Below, in pieces: positions 11,749 to 21,958 of a stretch of 64,000 bases of DNA. The notes beneath the pieces are model-generated. The model made no database searches. It saw only the letters and a program-made list of their open reading frames with translations, and had not been told where the DNA came from. Position 1 is the stretch's first letter. Each line of letters begins with the position of its first letter. The stretch comes from Bryoerythrophyllum caledonicum (taxonomy: Eukaryota > Streptophyta > Bryopsida > Pottiales > Pottiaceae). The translations under genes were made by a program, and so were the position numbers. Where the stretch lies: contig OZ020519.1 in assembly GCA_963971425.1 (NCBI GenBank), positions 3,984,028 to 4,048,027 on the forward strand. Reading direction: 5' to 3'.

Positions 11749-12211
11749 CTCGGATTGACTGTAGTGACCGGGCTGTGAGACTGCCAAAAATAGTGCAAGA
11801 GTTTAATATGGTCCTATAATAGCTCCGTCGAACGCGTGAAGTGCACGTTGTACTTTCCTTCCTGCGGAGAACCAGCCATCAACTTAGAGGTAGCATCCAT
11901 ACAGGGGAAGTGTGCCCCACTCACTGTGCTTTCCGTGTCTTTCATGGAATGCTCTGAACCCTAGATATATGGTATGAAATTCCATATCTTTGACTTTGTT
12001 CATGAAACTGAATGTCTGTCACCATCTTAAAAAAAACACTCAACCTTAGATACAAGGCTTATATCCTCAGGTTGAGTTAATGCTCTCACTGGGTACATAC
12101 GATAGGGGAAGAACTCCGATCTCGAGGGAGGCGAACATGAATACAGTGTCTGTTCATTCCACCACTAAGTTTGGGACTTTGTGTCACCGGACCTAGGTTA
12201 AGGTATGTTCG
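11749..12211. other. Spacer between E1 and E3
   Basis: About 460 bases without a supported gene, repeat or element end. I see nothing identifiable here. Confidence 0.4.
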
Positions 12212-12596
12212 CACGGATCTGGCTAATTCACCCCGACGAGCGTTGGCCCATGCCGCAGCCTCGTCAGGGTGGTTGCCTACGGCCCCGACCCTCCTTCTCG
12301 GACCCGGCCAGCCCAGCCCGGTTTCCCCCCGCTCGCCCAGCCCAGCCCGGTTTCCCCCCGCTCGCCCAGCCCAGCCCGGTCTTCCTCCCGCCCGCGCATG
12401 TGCCCGGCCGTCCCTACCCACCTCATTCTTTTTTTCCCCCAACCCGTCCTTCCCTTCACCGAGCAGCCCACGCGTCGTCAACCCTGACCGCCAGTAATGT
12501 CCAAGCCGAAAAACGGATCTTGACACCCTGCCGCTCCTGCCATAGCCGCCCTCCACATTGATGACAGTTTGGGGTTTCAACCATGCCCTCTAGCAG
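12212..12596 (+). repeat. E3 left terminal inverted repeat (interrupted by E2)
   Basis: GC-rich repeat that matches the reverse complement of 55473-55865. It contains a short duplicated segment (CCCAGCCCGGTTTCC, 12313-12380) that is missing from the right copy. The distal 41 bases of this repeat lie at 33302-33342, beyond E2. The long ORFs on both strands here are compositional. Confidence 0.75.
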
Positions 12597-12868
12597 GGGT
12601 CTCTCTATTCTCCCCCGACGAGCGTTGCATTTCCTTTCTTCGAGGGCAGGGGCAGCGCGCCCCTCCCCGAGCCTCCGCCCTCCCAACCCTCCCTCCGCCC
12701 GACCCTGGCCGGGTCCCCGCAGGCCCGCCCCCGCCCGCTCGCCTGTGCTCAACCGGCCCATCCGCCCGAGCCCGTCATCCACCGGGCCCTGGTCTCATCC
12801 GTCGTGAGAAGCCCCGCGCCCGTTGTCTCCCTCCCCCGCCCGCGCCCCCGTCGTGGAACATCAATGCC
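12597..12868 (+). repeat. E2 left terminal inverted repeat
   Basis: 272 bases, the inverted counterpart of 33021-33292. Homology ends inside at GTGGAACATCAATGCC. Confidence 0.88.
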
Positions 12869-15295
12869 GCCGTCACTATAAACGGTTGGAGCGTCTTGGG
12901 CTTCATGGCGCCGGCGCTATTGATGGCGCCTTGGCGATGGTTGAGGGCGCGCTGCGGAACATGGGACGTCTACGCCGGCCCGCTGGAGGGAGTTCGTTGC
13001 GTTGTAGGGGATAAGTGGGGTGATGTTGGTGATGGACGCCGCCAGAATTTTCGGATAATCTGCTGTGAGTGCGGCTGGCTGTACTTTAGGATCTCAGAGC
13101 TCTGAGGTCATGAATCGCGATGGAGGCTGACGGTCCTAACCAGGTTAGAGTGACGGATTTTCAGAGGGAGGTTCAGGTCGGAGAGATGGAGGACTTCCAC
13201 CGATGGAACTTTGATGGCGACCCAAGCCACGCGGTGAGGATGCATTCGATCGCCGGTGGTGCCGAATCTGGACAGGTCGGAGGAGAAGCGAGGATGGGCG
13301 CCTATGCTGGTCTAAATCCCGATCTGGCTGGTGAAGGGGACGCCGTGGATCTAGCTGCGGAAGACGACGGCTTCCACTGGAACTCTGGAGGTTGCAGCCC
13401 GTCACCTTCCGGTGACTCTCTAATACAGGTAATGGAGGATGTCAAGGACCCCGGCAGTGATGGTCCTGCATGCGGAGTTGGAGGTGCAGTTGAGCACACC
13501 GTCTAGGTGGAGAAGGACGTCGGTGTTGTAGGAGAGAAGTTAGTGAAGCCAAGACAGAAAGAAAAGAAACCAAGGCCGTCCTGGAGGTACCTGCTGGAGA
13601 AGGTGAGGGCATCAGTGCAGATCCCTCCTCTTGGTCCGTTCACCAGGACAGACTTGCAATGGGAAACTAAATCGAATCAGGGAGGTGGAAGACGAAGAGA
13701 GATTCAAAAGGCCACAATTCCATGGAATCTGTTGGACGATTTCTTGGAAAGGGAGATGTCTGCGAGGCAGTACCCTTGCACCTTTGTAGAAGAGTCTAGG
13801 CAGTGCATAAAAAAGGGCGAGAGGAAGCAGGTGCTAGCCGAATCGACTGTACAGGAGATCAGGTAACACACCCAAATCCTCTACTTTCTTGTGTATTCAG
13901 AGTTTAGGGTGGTCTAGACATTCTCCTTTGCTGTCCTAACCTGTCCTACCTCTGTCCTATGCTGTCCTAACGTGTCATATCTAGGTCTGCGCCTGGCCTA
14001 ATGCCAGAATCGAACCTTACAGTCGTTGTGTCCTACAATGCAGTTACCGGTGCCAGTATGGACCCGAGGATTATACCAAGCACTACAAGGTGAAGGTTCA
14101 GAAAGTATTCTCTCACGTCCTAACACAGAAAAAGAACTCTACGAATCAAAGAAAGGCTCTCCAGCGTGCGCAGAAGATAGTGGACAAAGCGGCCAAGGAA
14201 GCAGCAGCCAAGCCCCGTCCTAAAAAGAAGAGCAAGAAGGAGGTGCAGGTGGACCTGAATGTAGAACCTGTTGATGAGGATGCCGAAGAACATGCCAGGG
14301 TGAAGGAGGCACAGTAGAGGCTTTTGGAGGCTCAAGCTCTTCTTGATTCCGCTGTGAAACCGAAGAGAAAGACTAGAGTGGGCAAAGTTCATGCTGGAAT
14401 GTCCATGAAGAGAGGCTGTCAGTGTAATTTCATTGCAAAGCGATTGCTGGTTGATGAATCCCTTTGCACTATTCAGTTCCATTGTATGGCACATACTAAC
14501 AAGAACGGCAAGCCTTGTCATGGCTCAAAATTTGGAGGACAACGTGCAGGATTCTCTGGCCATCTATCTGCAGCGACAAAGCAGTGGATAACTGACTTTC
14601 TTAGGTCAGGCAAGTCGCCAGCCCATGTCATGGCCGACCACAAAGCAAAAGTGCTCCGGTGTGCACAACTCAACCTACTTGCTACTCGAGATACTTTTGT
14701 CATGCCAGCAGATGTCTACAACATTGCGAACAAGGTGGCCAAGGAGCTCTGGGAGAAGCATCCCAGGGATGCGATGAGCGTCCGCATGTGGACAGATGAG
14801 AATCCTGAAAGCTTCTACCATTACAGAGAGTACGGTAACCTTGACCTAAATGATCCACCACCTGATGAAGATGATCCATTCTGTCTGGCCATCCAAACAG
14901 AATGACAACTCGAAATGATGGTCAGGCAAGGCCACCGTAGAGCATTATCCATGGATGCAACATTCTCCACTAACGCCCTCAAAGGTGAGATGGATACTAC
15001 TCCGCTGTCCTCGACAGAAGGTTTTTTTTTTTTTTTTTCCCATTTAAGAACTCCTGTTTTAGACAGCCTGTCCTAAGAGTCTTTGCTCACTGGTTTCGTT
15101 TGTCCTGGTGTTCTGCAGTACCCTCTATACACTGTTATGGTTTTCGATGAGTGGGAGCAGGGCATTCCCGTCGCATTCACGATCCAAGGGAAGTCTAGGG
15201 AGGTTGATATAGTCCCTTGGCTCGGAAAACTAAACGAGAGGTGCATAGCAGTTCAGCCGGACTGGAAACCCTCGTCTTTCTTGGTGGACAATGAC

Positions 15296-15495
15296 NNNNN
15301 NNNNNNNNNNNNNNNNNNNNNNNNNNNNNNNNNNNNNNNNNNNNNNNNNNNNNNNNNNNNNNNNNNNNNNNNNNNNNNNNNNNNNNNNNNNNNNNNNNNN
15401 NNNNNNNNNNNNNNNNNNNNNNNNNNNNNNNNNNNNNNNNNNNNNNNNNNNNNNNNNNNNNNNNNNNNNNNNNNNNNNNNNNNNNNNNNNNNNNN
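15296..15495. other. Assembly gap of exactly 200 N
   Basis: 200 undetermined bases, probably a fixed-size placeholder. It abuts a CCGCGG-rich array and hides the end of MULE2 exon 3 and the left boundary of the RING/kinase unit. ORFs drawn across it are meaningless. Confidence 0.95.
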
Positions 15496-15645
15496 CCGCG
15501 GACTGCCCGCGGATTGGGAGCGGACGGGGATCGGACTGGGAGCGGACAGTCCGCGGACTGCCCGCGGATTGGACGCGGGCAGTCCGCGTCCCGTCCGCGG
15601 GCTGGGCAGGGAATGTCCGCGGACGGGACGCGGACGGGGTGCACA
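15496..15645 (-). repeat. CCGCGG-rich array, left
   Basis: Degenerate repeats of GCGGACTGCCCGCGGATTGG, the reverse complement of the unit in the other two arrays. Confidence 0.8.
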
Positions 15646-16090
15646 TGTTATAGAAAGCGGAAGGGGCCCATGGCTTGACACTTTCTTAGTCCTAGAAAGC
15701 CTTGACGCACTTGCCTCCACGTTGACGGCGGTGTGTGGGGCTTCAAAGTGGGAAAGTGCTCCTTTTGAGGACCTTCATTTTCCCAAGGGGAGATGTTTGT
15801 CCTCAGAAGCATCTGTTTTTTCACTATTATAGGCGATGGTTATGCCAACGGTGGGGTTTCAGCAATCTATCCAAGCATGGCAACAATATTTTGAAGTGCA
15901 TGCTTCAATTTGTAGCCTAGGCAGCACTATTTTGAAGTGCAGGTAGTCTTCAGATTTTTGGAATAGAGCAGTTGTTCTAGAATTTTTGTATAATTTTTGT
16001 ATGATAATAGATAATGTGGGAGAGGAAATAGATATTATTGTAAGTAACTTTTTTGATACGGGAATCTGTAGAAGACTTTAGAAGAATTTC
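15646..16090. promoter_or_regulatory. Upstream region of the RING-H2 gene
   Basis: About 440 bases, turning AT-rich before the ATG at 16091. The word TTTTGAAGTGCA(T/G)G occurs twice (about 15890 and 15930). A promoter is expected here from position only; no core motif is assigned. Confidence 0.3.
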
Positions 16091-18325
16091 ATGATGGAAA
16101 GCGGAGGTGGTGTTCAAGGAGCACAGAGGATGATGGTGGACAAACCAAGCGAGGAGGGTTTTACAGTGAAAAGGACAAAGAGGAACCCAGCAGATTTGGA
16201 GCTGGAGGTATACGCAAATCGTGATCTTCAAGCAAAGGAGGGTTGGAAATCACTGCATGAGCCATGGACAGCCGACAGTGCATTGGAGTACATCAAGTTT
16301 GCGCATCTCGACAGATGGTGGCCTGCGGAGCTCCACCCTAAACATTGTGCAGCGAGAGCAGTCACGTACAGACAGATCAATGACGTGCATGTGAAGTGGA
16401 GGTTCCTCGAGATCTTACGTGCCATTTCTAACTTGGAGAAATGGCCTAAGAATAATATTCTTAGATCCATTGCAGCATTGATGTATGTAGAATATCAATT
16501 AGGAAAGGAAGTGGATTGGTCAACGATTCACGACCCCTTTTCAGGTGGTCGGAGACTTGGACGCCATCTTTCAGCAAAGAAACCTCGAGAGATTCCAAGA
16601 AACAATGCCCCTCAATGGTTCCTTGATAACCCTACTTTGTACGACGATCCAAATGATGAAGTGCCGTTCAATCGAGAAATAATTGTTTCGCCAAGGAATA
16701 GTAGCGGTCGAAAGCGTAGAGAAAGGAAGGTTGAGGCCACTCATTGCAAAGAATTGGACAAGCATGCCCCAAACGAGATTGGGGAGGGGTCAAATCCACT
16801 TTCAGAAACTTTGGAGATGGCCAATGCTATTCCAAGCAAAGCCGCTGACGCCCCGATGAAGTTTGATGAAGATAAGTATGGTGAGTTACAAGCACAATTG
16901 GAAGTGCTTAGTGTGGAGATAAAGAGGTTGCAACATGGACGAGACGATGATGTGGAAACGGTGTCAAAAGTACTTGCGCTAGAGATAGAGAAGAAGAACT
17001 TGCTTGCTGAAGTGACCCATCTACGCAATCAAGTCAATCAAGTCAACGATAGTAATGAAAAGTACATGATTGAAGTTGCAGACTTAAAGAGGGAGCTACA
17101 AGAAATCAAGGCACAACATGTAGCAACGGAGATGACGCATGCAGGTTTGCAGCAAGAGTTGGATGAATTAAAAGCATATCGGGAGAATGAAGAATCGGCC
17201 CGAAACAATCTTAAATTATTGGTTTCAACAATAATCGATGAGCGCGAAGAGATGATGATCACAACGTTATTCGTTGTGGCACGGACACGGCAATATGAGG
17301 CGGAATTCCAGAGTATATGCGTTGAATGGACATCGGAGAAGAAGTTAAGGACCCTTTTGCTCACATCATGGCCTCGTGATGAAACCATGTATCCAATCAG
17401 CTGGGACGATAGTGATCCGTCGGTACTATTGAACAACAATAGTATTGATTGGAGGCTTGTGACAGAAGAGGATCACCGTTGGGACATTGAAGAAGTGCAT
17501 GATCATCCAACTGAAATGATTGGAAAGCCGTTGTGGCAAAGACCATACCCCATGACATCCGACGGATCATCATGTCCTATCTGCGATAATCCTTGGGGTC
17601 CTGAAGGGTGTTATATGATTGGATTGTGTGGCCATTCGTTCCATCCGCATTGTCTAATCAAGAGTATGATTCGTTTGCGTACTTGCGGTGTATGTAGGGC
17701 GCCATTACATCCACGTTTGTATCTTCAATTTGGCCTACGGGATATCATGCCAAATCACTGGGTGTATCGTCAAGATGATTATGACTTTGCACTTGAAGAC
17801 TTCAATGGGAACCCTGTTGAGTGGAGTTGGAGACATAATATGTCCAAGGCACAACTGTGGCATACCTTTCAAGGGGAAGAATTGTTAGATGATCCAGACA
17901 AACTAGTACATACAACAAATGAGATGTATCCTGACAAACCGGCAGATTACGGCATGAAGATGTTTTTTTACCAGACCCTAGGGTGGCATTGGAATCGTCA
18001 AAGAAACGAATTGGCGCACGGCTTAGGACCGCCACCATATTACAACTCATCTGGCGAGCGAGCTGTGGGGGATCTAGAACTACGAAGGGCTTATCGTGAT
18101 ACAACACTACCTGCAACCACTGGAACGGAGGAATTGTATTGGGAAGAACGCTACCATCAAAAACGACTACATGTGGCGGCGCTGGATGCCATTTTGGAAG
18201 ACGTCGCCCCGGAGATGAAGGAATGGCTTAATGGTGGGGAGATACCTCGATATCGGCAAGGCCATGGACGTCATGGATATCGAACGCGGAGTAATGTTCG
18301 TGCAAGAGATGCTGCAAGAGCTTAG
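16091..18325 (+). CDS. RING-H2 finger protein with central coiled coil (744 aa)
   Basis: A single uninterrupted 744-codon ORF. A RING-H2 finger lies at about residues 495-535: CPIC, then C-x-H-x2-H-x2-C in LCGHSFHPHC, then CGVC, matching the eight zinc ligands of RING-H2 E3 ubiquitin ligases. A long heptad-rich segment at about 256-390 is a likely coiled coil. The C-terminal 200 residues are rich in Trp and Tyr and carry no motif I recognise. The basic tail has RTRSNVRARDAARA. By family it should recruit an E2 and transfer ubiquitin; substrate unknown. It lies between two CCGCGG arrays, with a kinase-like pseudogene downstream on the same strand, inside transposase gene MULE2. The intact frame contrasts with the decay around it and suggests either recent arrival or selection. 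A captured host gene is the main alternative to an element-specific gene. Confidence 0.7.
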   Translation: MMESGGGVQGAQRMMVDKPSEEGFTVKRTKRNPADLELEVYANRDLQAKEGWKSLHEPWTADSALEYIKFAHLDRWWPAELHPKHCAARAVTYRQINDVHVKWRFLEILRAISNLEKWPKNNILRSIAALMYVEYQLGKEVDWSTIHDPFSGGRRLGRHLSAKKPREIPRNNAPQWFLDNPTLYDDPNDEVPFNREIIVSPRNSSGRKRRERKVEATHCKELDKHAPNEIGEGSNPLSETLEMANAIPSKAADAPMKFDEDKYGELQAQLEVLSVEIKRLQHGRDDDVETVSKVLALEIEKKNLLAEVTHLRNQVNQVNDSNEKYMIEVADLKRELQEIKAQHVATEMTHAGLQQELDELKAYRENEESARNNLKLLVSTIIDEREEMMITTLFVVARTRQYEAEFQSICVEWTSEKKLRTLLLTSWPRDETMYPISWDDSDPSVLLNNNSIDWRLVTEEDHRWDIEEVHDHPTEMIGKPLWQRPYPMTSDGSSCPICDNPWGPEGCYMIGLCGHSFHPHCLIKSMIRLRTCGVCRAPLHPRLYLQFGLRDIMPNHWVYRQDDYDFALEDFNGNPVEWSWRHNMSKAQLWHTFQGEELLDDPDKLVHTTNEMYPDKPADYGMKMFFYQTLGWHWNRQRNELAHGLGPPPYYNSSGERAVGDLELRRAYRDTTLPATTGTEELYWEERYHQKRLHVAALDAILEDVAPEMKEWLNGGEIPRYRQGHGRHGYRTRSNVRARDAARA

Positions 18326-18654
18326 AGCACCACATTAATTTGTGGAAGTGAAGGATTAAAGATTCAGCAAACTATGACCAAGTCTAATTTCCCGATTGAA
18401 TTAGTGTAACCAAAGCTCTCATGTTGTTATCTTTGACATTACGAACATGGAATTCACAGTGAGTTGTACACAACGGGATATTTTTTACCCATTTTGAATG
18501 CATTTATATCGAGGTTCAAATTTGGACATTACCGTTCTCACATTGCCAAAACTTGTAGTTACACGGCGACCTTGTTGTCTCCCCCAAACCCCACCCCTAC
18601 AGCAACGGCAGTTGCAAAGAGCAATTCAAAGGAGAAAAACGACGCCCATTCAGC

Positions 18655-18935
18655 GGACAGGCCGCGGGCAGTCCGCGGTCTCTGGGGGCCAGTCCGCGGG
18701 CAGTCCGCTGCCAGTCCGCGGGCAATCCGCTGCCAGTCCGCGAGCAAGTCCGCGGTCAGTCCGCGGGCAATCGGTTGCCAGTTCGCGGGCTCTTCCAACC
18801 CAATCCGCGCCCCGTCCGCGGGCAATCCGCTGCAGTCCGCCGGCTAGTCTGCGGGCAGTCCGCGGGCTCTTCCAACCTAATCCGCGCCCTCTCCGCGTCG
18901 AGTCCGCGCCCCGTCCGCGGCCCGTCCGCTCCCCG
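18655..18935 (+). repeat. CCGCGG-rich array, middle
   Basis: Degenerate units of about 10-12 bases built on CAGTCCGCGGG, between the RING-H2 gene and the kinase pseudogene. ORFs on both strands here are repeat artefacts. Confidence 0.85.
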
Positions 18936-19222
18936 ACGGCGCGGTTCTCCAGGTTCCCAACCCTATCCGCAATGTTCCCGACCCCTTGCAGCCTATATAA
19001 AGGCGGATAGGCCATTGACGACCTCACTTTTTTCCCTCCATTTCCTTGCCCAATAGGAACCCGAGACCTTGTTGCGCGAGCACCATTGCACGGGTTTCGA
19101 GGGTATAGGAGTTGGGAAAGACGAATGCGGAGGTAACCCTTGTCATTTTTTTCCAGACTCACTCACTTTCGCACTGCACTTTAAGTGACCGGTTTAAGTG
19201 ACCGGTTAACTACTTTACAGGA

Positions 19223-21175
19223 ATGGCCGATAGCAGGGTGCATTATCAAGATGCAGACATGCAATTCCACGAGGCTCATCAGGTGGAAATTCAATCAACC
19301 ACTGCTGCAGCCGATCGTGTGAGTGGTGGTATGTTGGCGAGAGGACAAGGTAGCGGAAGTGGGCGAAGTGACGGGGGTCGCAGGCACGGCATGGAAGAAC
19401 TGCACCAAGAATTTCATGCACTTGGACGAAATAATTCTCGTGGGTCGCAATCACATTCACGAGGCGTAGTAGGATCTCGAGGGGTTCCACGAGGATCAGC
19501 GCGGGGGACCACTGAAGGAGGGCGGTCACGAGGATCTCAAAGTTTGAGCGGATTTCGACACCCGGGAGCTCGCAGTTCAGGCGGATCGAGTGGTGAGCCC
19601 GCAGTAGGAGAGCCATCACTAAGGGCTGTTCGACATGATGAGGTACCATCTGCAACAAATTCCTTGGTTCCAAGCGAACCTTCAGTTGGAGCGGGACGAG
19701 GGCGGGGTAAACAGCCAGCTTTTTCAGAGGACTCAGAGCCCTACAAGAAAAGAGCAAGGACAAGCCATTTGGATGCAATGAGCAAGGAATTTAAGTGCAG
19801 GGTTGTAGCAGATATATTATTTTGGATGATAGAGAAAGGTCTATCCAAGTTGGAGAAACGGTACTTGTATAACGGCGCTACAGGACTAGAAGCTATGGAG
19901 GCAAGATTGATACTCATTATCCAAAATATTGCCAATGAAGTAAATTTTCGCGAAGATAAATTGAGACATTCAATGGATACATGGCCCAGCTTGTTTGCCA
20001 AACAAGCTATTCACAACCCCGTGAAGACTATTTGGGATGTCTATTACAAGGAAGATGTAAGCGAACAAGCAATGGAAGTGAAGTTATTGTTTGAGAGACT
20101 CAAAGAGGGGGTAGAAGCAATCAAGCCGAAAGGGTGAACTAACCTCGCTATTCCTTGGATTGATCAAGATTTGGTTGCGCAGGTTGCGAGTAGAGGTCGT
20201 GAAGGTGTAGTGTGGCTTCCAATGCATGCAGAAGTAAAGGCGTTGGATACTAGAAATTATGAAGGAGGCTTTGGAGTTGTCCGTCGTGTGAGTATTGACG
20301 GTGTAAGTTGCATTCCAGCACACATGGAGTTTGCGGGGAAAACAATGAAGGAAGATAGTCGTGAAAAAAATCGGGAGAAACGTTCAATTGAGGCGTTAGC
20401 ATGTCCAGTGGACCATGCAGGGGTTATCAAAATCCAGTACCTGGATAGAAGAACATACGAGTCGTATACTCTATGGTGGAACGGTGGCTCACTAGCATCT
20501 ATTTGGAGGATCGATTCAAAATATGAGGAGGAACACGAAGATGATATTCTTAAAACAGCTGGAATCGACTTTGAGGCTCGTATGGAACTATGCGTGTATC
20601 GTAAAAATCGGGCCTATTTAGCATGGGCACTACTGTGCATCATGGATGTGATACATTCCCAGCGCATTTTGCACAACGACTTGAGCCCCAACAATGTTAT
20701 GCTTCATTTTCCGTAAGAGAAAAAAGATGTACTGTACATCGGGGTGTGTGATTGGGGAATGGCATCATGGGATGGCGAAGACAAGATGTCAAACTACGGT
20801 CGACCTTCTAGTACAGAGCTCGGTGCTTTCCGAGCTAAGTATCGTCATGCTGCCCCCGAGCTATTCCATGTATATGGGAAGCCCGGAACACCAACGTCAC
20901 CGAGGAGAATGGGAATAAAGCATAAGCACAACCATAGATCTGAGGCGTATGCAGTGGGGTACTTGGCAAGGAGGATCTACAACCGTGATTGCTCTTCAAG
21001 CTTGTTCCAAAAGAACAAAGATCCGAGTTCATTGTCCAAGCGATTTGAGCAAGCCATGGACGAGTTGTTGAAACCCGATCCACTAGAGAGATCAACCGTC
21101 ACGCACGTAGTAGACTTGTTGAAAGGACCGCCCTACAACCTAGCTACACCATGGGATTTCTTCCGCAATGAGTAG
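19223..21175 (+). pseudogene. Protein-kinase-like gene with two in-frame stops
   Basis: One reading frame runs from ATG 19223 to 21175 (651 codons), broken only by TGA 20135 and TAA 20714. The N-terminal 170 residues are Gly/Arg/Ser-rich. The kinase domain follows with all main signatures: Gly loop GGFGVV (about residue 347), AxK as FAGK, catalytic loop HNDLSPNN (about 484, HND in place of HRD), DWG in place of DFG (about 510) and AAPE. The domain is thus assignable to the protein-kinase fold, family unknown. A 56-base GT-AG intron around the first stop was tested and breaks the frame, so nonsense mutation is more likely. CCG-GTAAGA at the second stop looks like a donor, but no acceptor fits nearby. 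It is paired with the RING-H2 gene between CCGCGG arrays. Confidence 0.65.
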
Positions 21176-21483
21176 TATATAGTATATTGTGATTTCATAG
21201 TCCTTAGATACTGTAGGGTATGTAGCATCTTTTCTATGTTGTGAAGTGTTGTCTAATTTGTATTCGGTTATTTGCAAGAAGAGAATGCCTTTTTGGACTT
21301 CCCTGTAATTTTGAATGAAGAACAACTTTGTACAAATTGTTTTGAATTGGTCTCCCAATCCGCCCTTTGTATCTTCAGAAATAAAAATGGAATAACGTAA
21401 TTAAAAAATATCCTAACTACCATATCCGAGCTCCCCCACTCCCAATCCGCGTTGCATTGGCGCCCCCACACCTAGGCCGGTGC

Positions 21484-21958
21484 GAGTCCGCGATCAGTCC
21501 GCGGCAGTGATCGCGATCAGTCCGCAGAATTATCTGCAGCCAGTCCGCGGCAGTGTCCGTGGCCAGTCCGCAGCAGCGTCAGCAGCAACGTCCGTAGCCA
21601 GTCCGCGGGTCTGCACTTAATCCGCGGGTCCCCATCCAGTCTGCTGCGTATCCGCAGCCAGTCCGCGGGTCCACATCCAGTCCGCTACGTATCCGTGGCA
21701 GTGTCCGCGGCCAGTCCGCGGCAGCGTCCGCAGCCAGTCCGCGGGTTCCCATCCAGTCCGCTGCGTATCCGCAGCCAGTCCGCGGGTCCACATCCAGTCC
21801 GCTACGTATCCGCGGCCAGTCCGCGATCAGTCCGCAGCAGCGTTTGCAGCCAGTCCGCGGGTACATATCCAGTCCGCTGCGTATCCGCAGCCAGTCCGCG
21901 GCAGTGTCTGCACGCAGTCCGCGGACGGTCATCGCATGTCCGCGTGCAGTCCGCTCCT
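21484..21958 (+). repeat. CCGCGG-rich array, right
   Basis: Degenerate repeats of GCAGCCAGTCCGCGG with a higher-order block (GGGTCCACATCCAGTCCGCT and similar) repeated about four times, ending the RING/kinase unit. Confidence 0.85.

Larger units (their letters stand above)
1..11750. mobile_element. MULE element E1 (left end beyond or near the window edge)
   Basis: Composite element with a plus-strand partner gene (311-8000) and a minus-strand Mutator-like transposase (11398-8379) meeting tail to tail, the same plan as E2 and E3 further right. Extent is inferred from the two genes and from the dense hexamer CGATAA/TTATCG, seen from about 283 to 11661 and rare elsewhere. I found no terminal inverted repeat or target duplication; a 16-bp-arm hairpin at 11708-11748 lies close to where the right end should be. 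Confidence 0.6.

Noticed and set aside
12086-12807. Long overlapping ORFs on both strands in GC-rich DNA
   Set aside because: They lie in the TIRs of E3 and E2, change frame between copies and are Pro/Ala/Arg-rich; open frames here follow from composition.
15195-15832. ORFs across the N gap
   Set aside because: They contain about 67 undefined residues and join MULE2 exon 3 to a satellite array.
20134-20193. Short intron removing the first kinase stop
   Set aside because: GT and AG are present, but splicing shifts the frame and hits a stop after a few codons, while the unspliced frame stays kinase-like.
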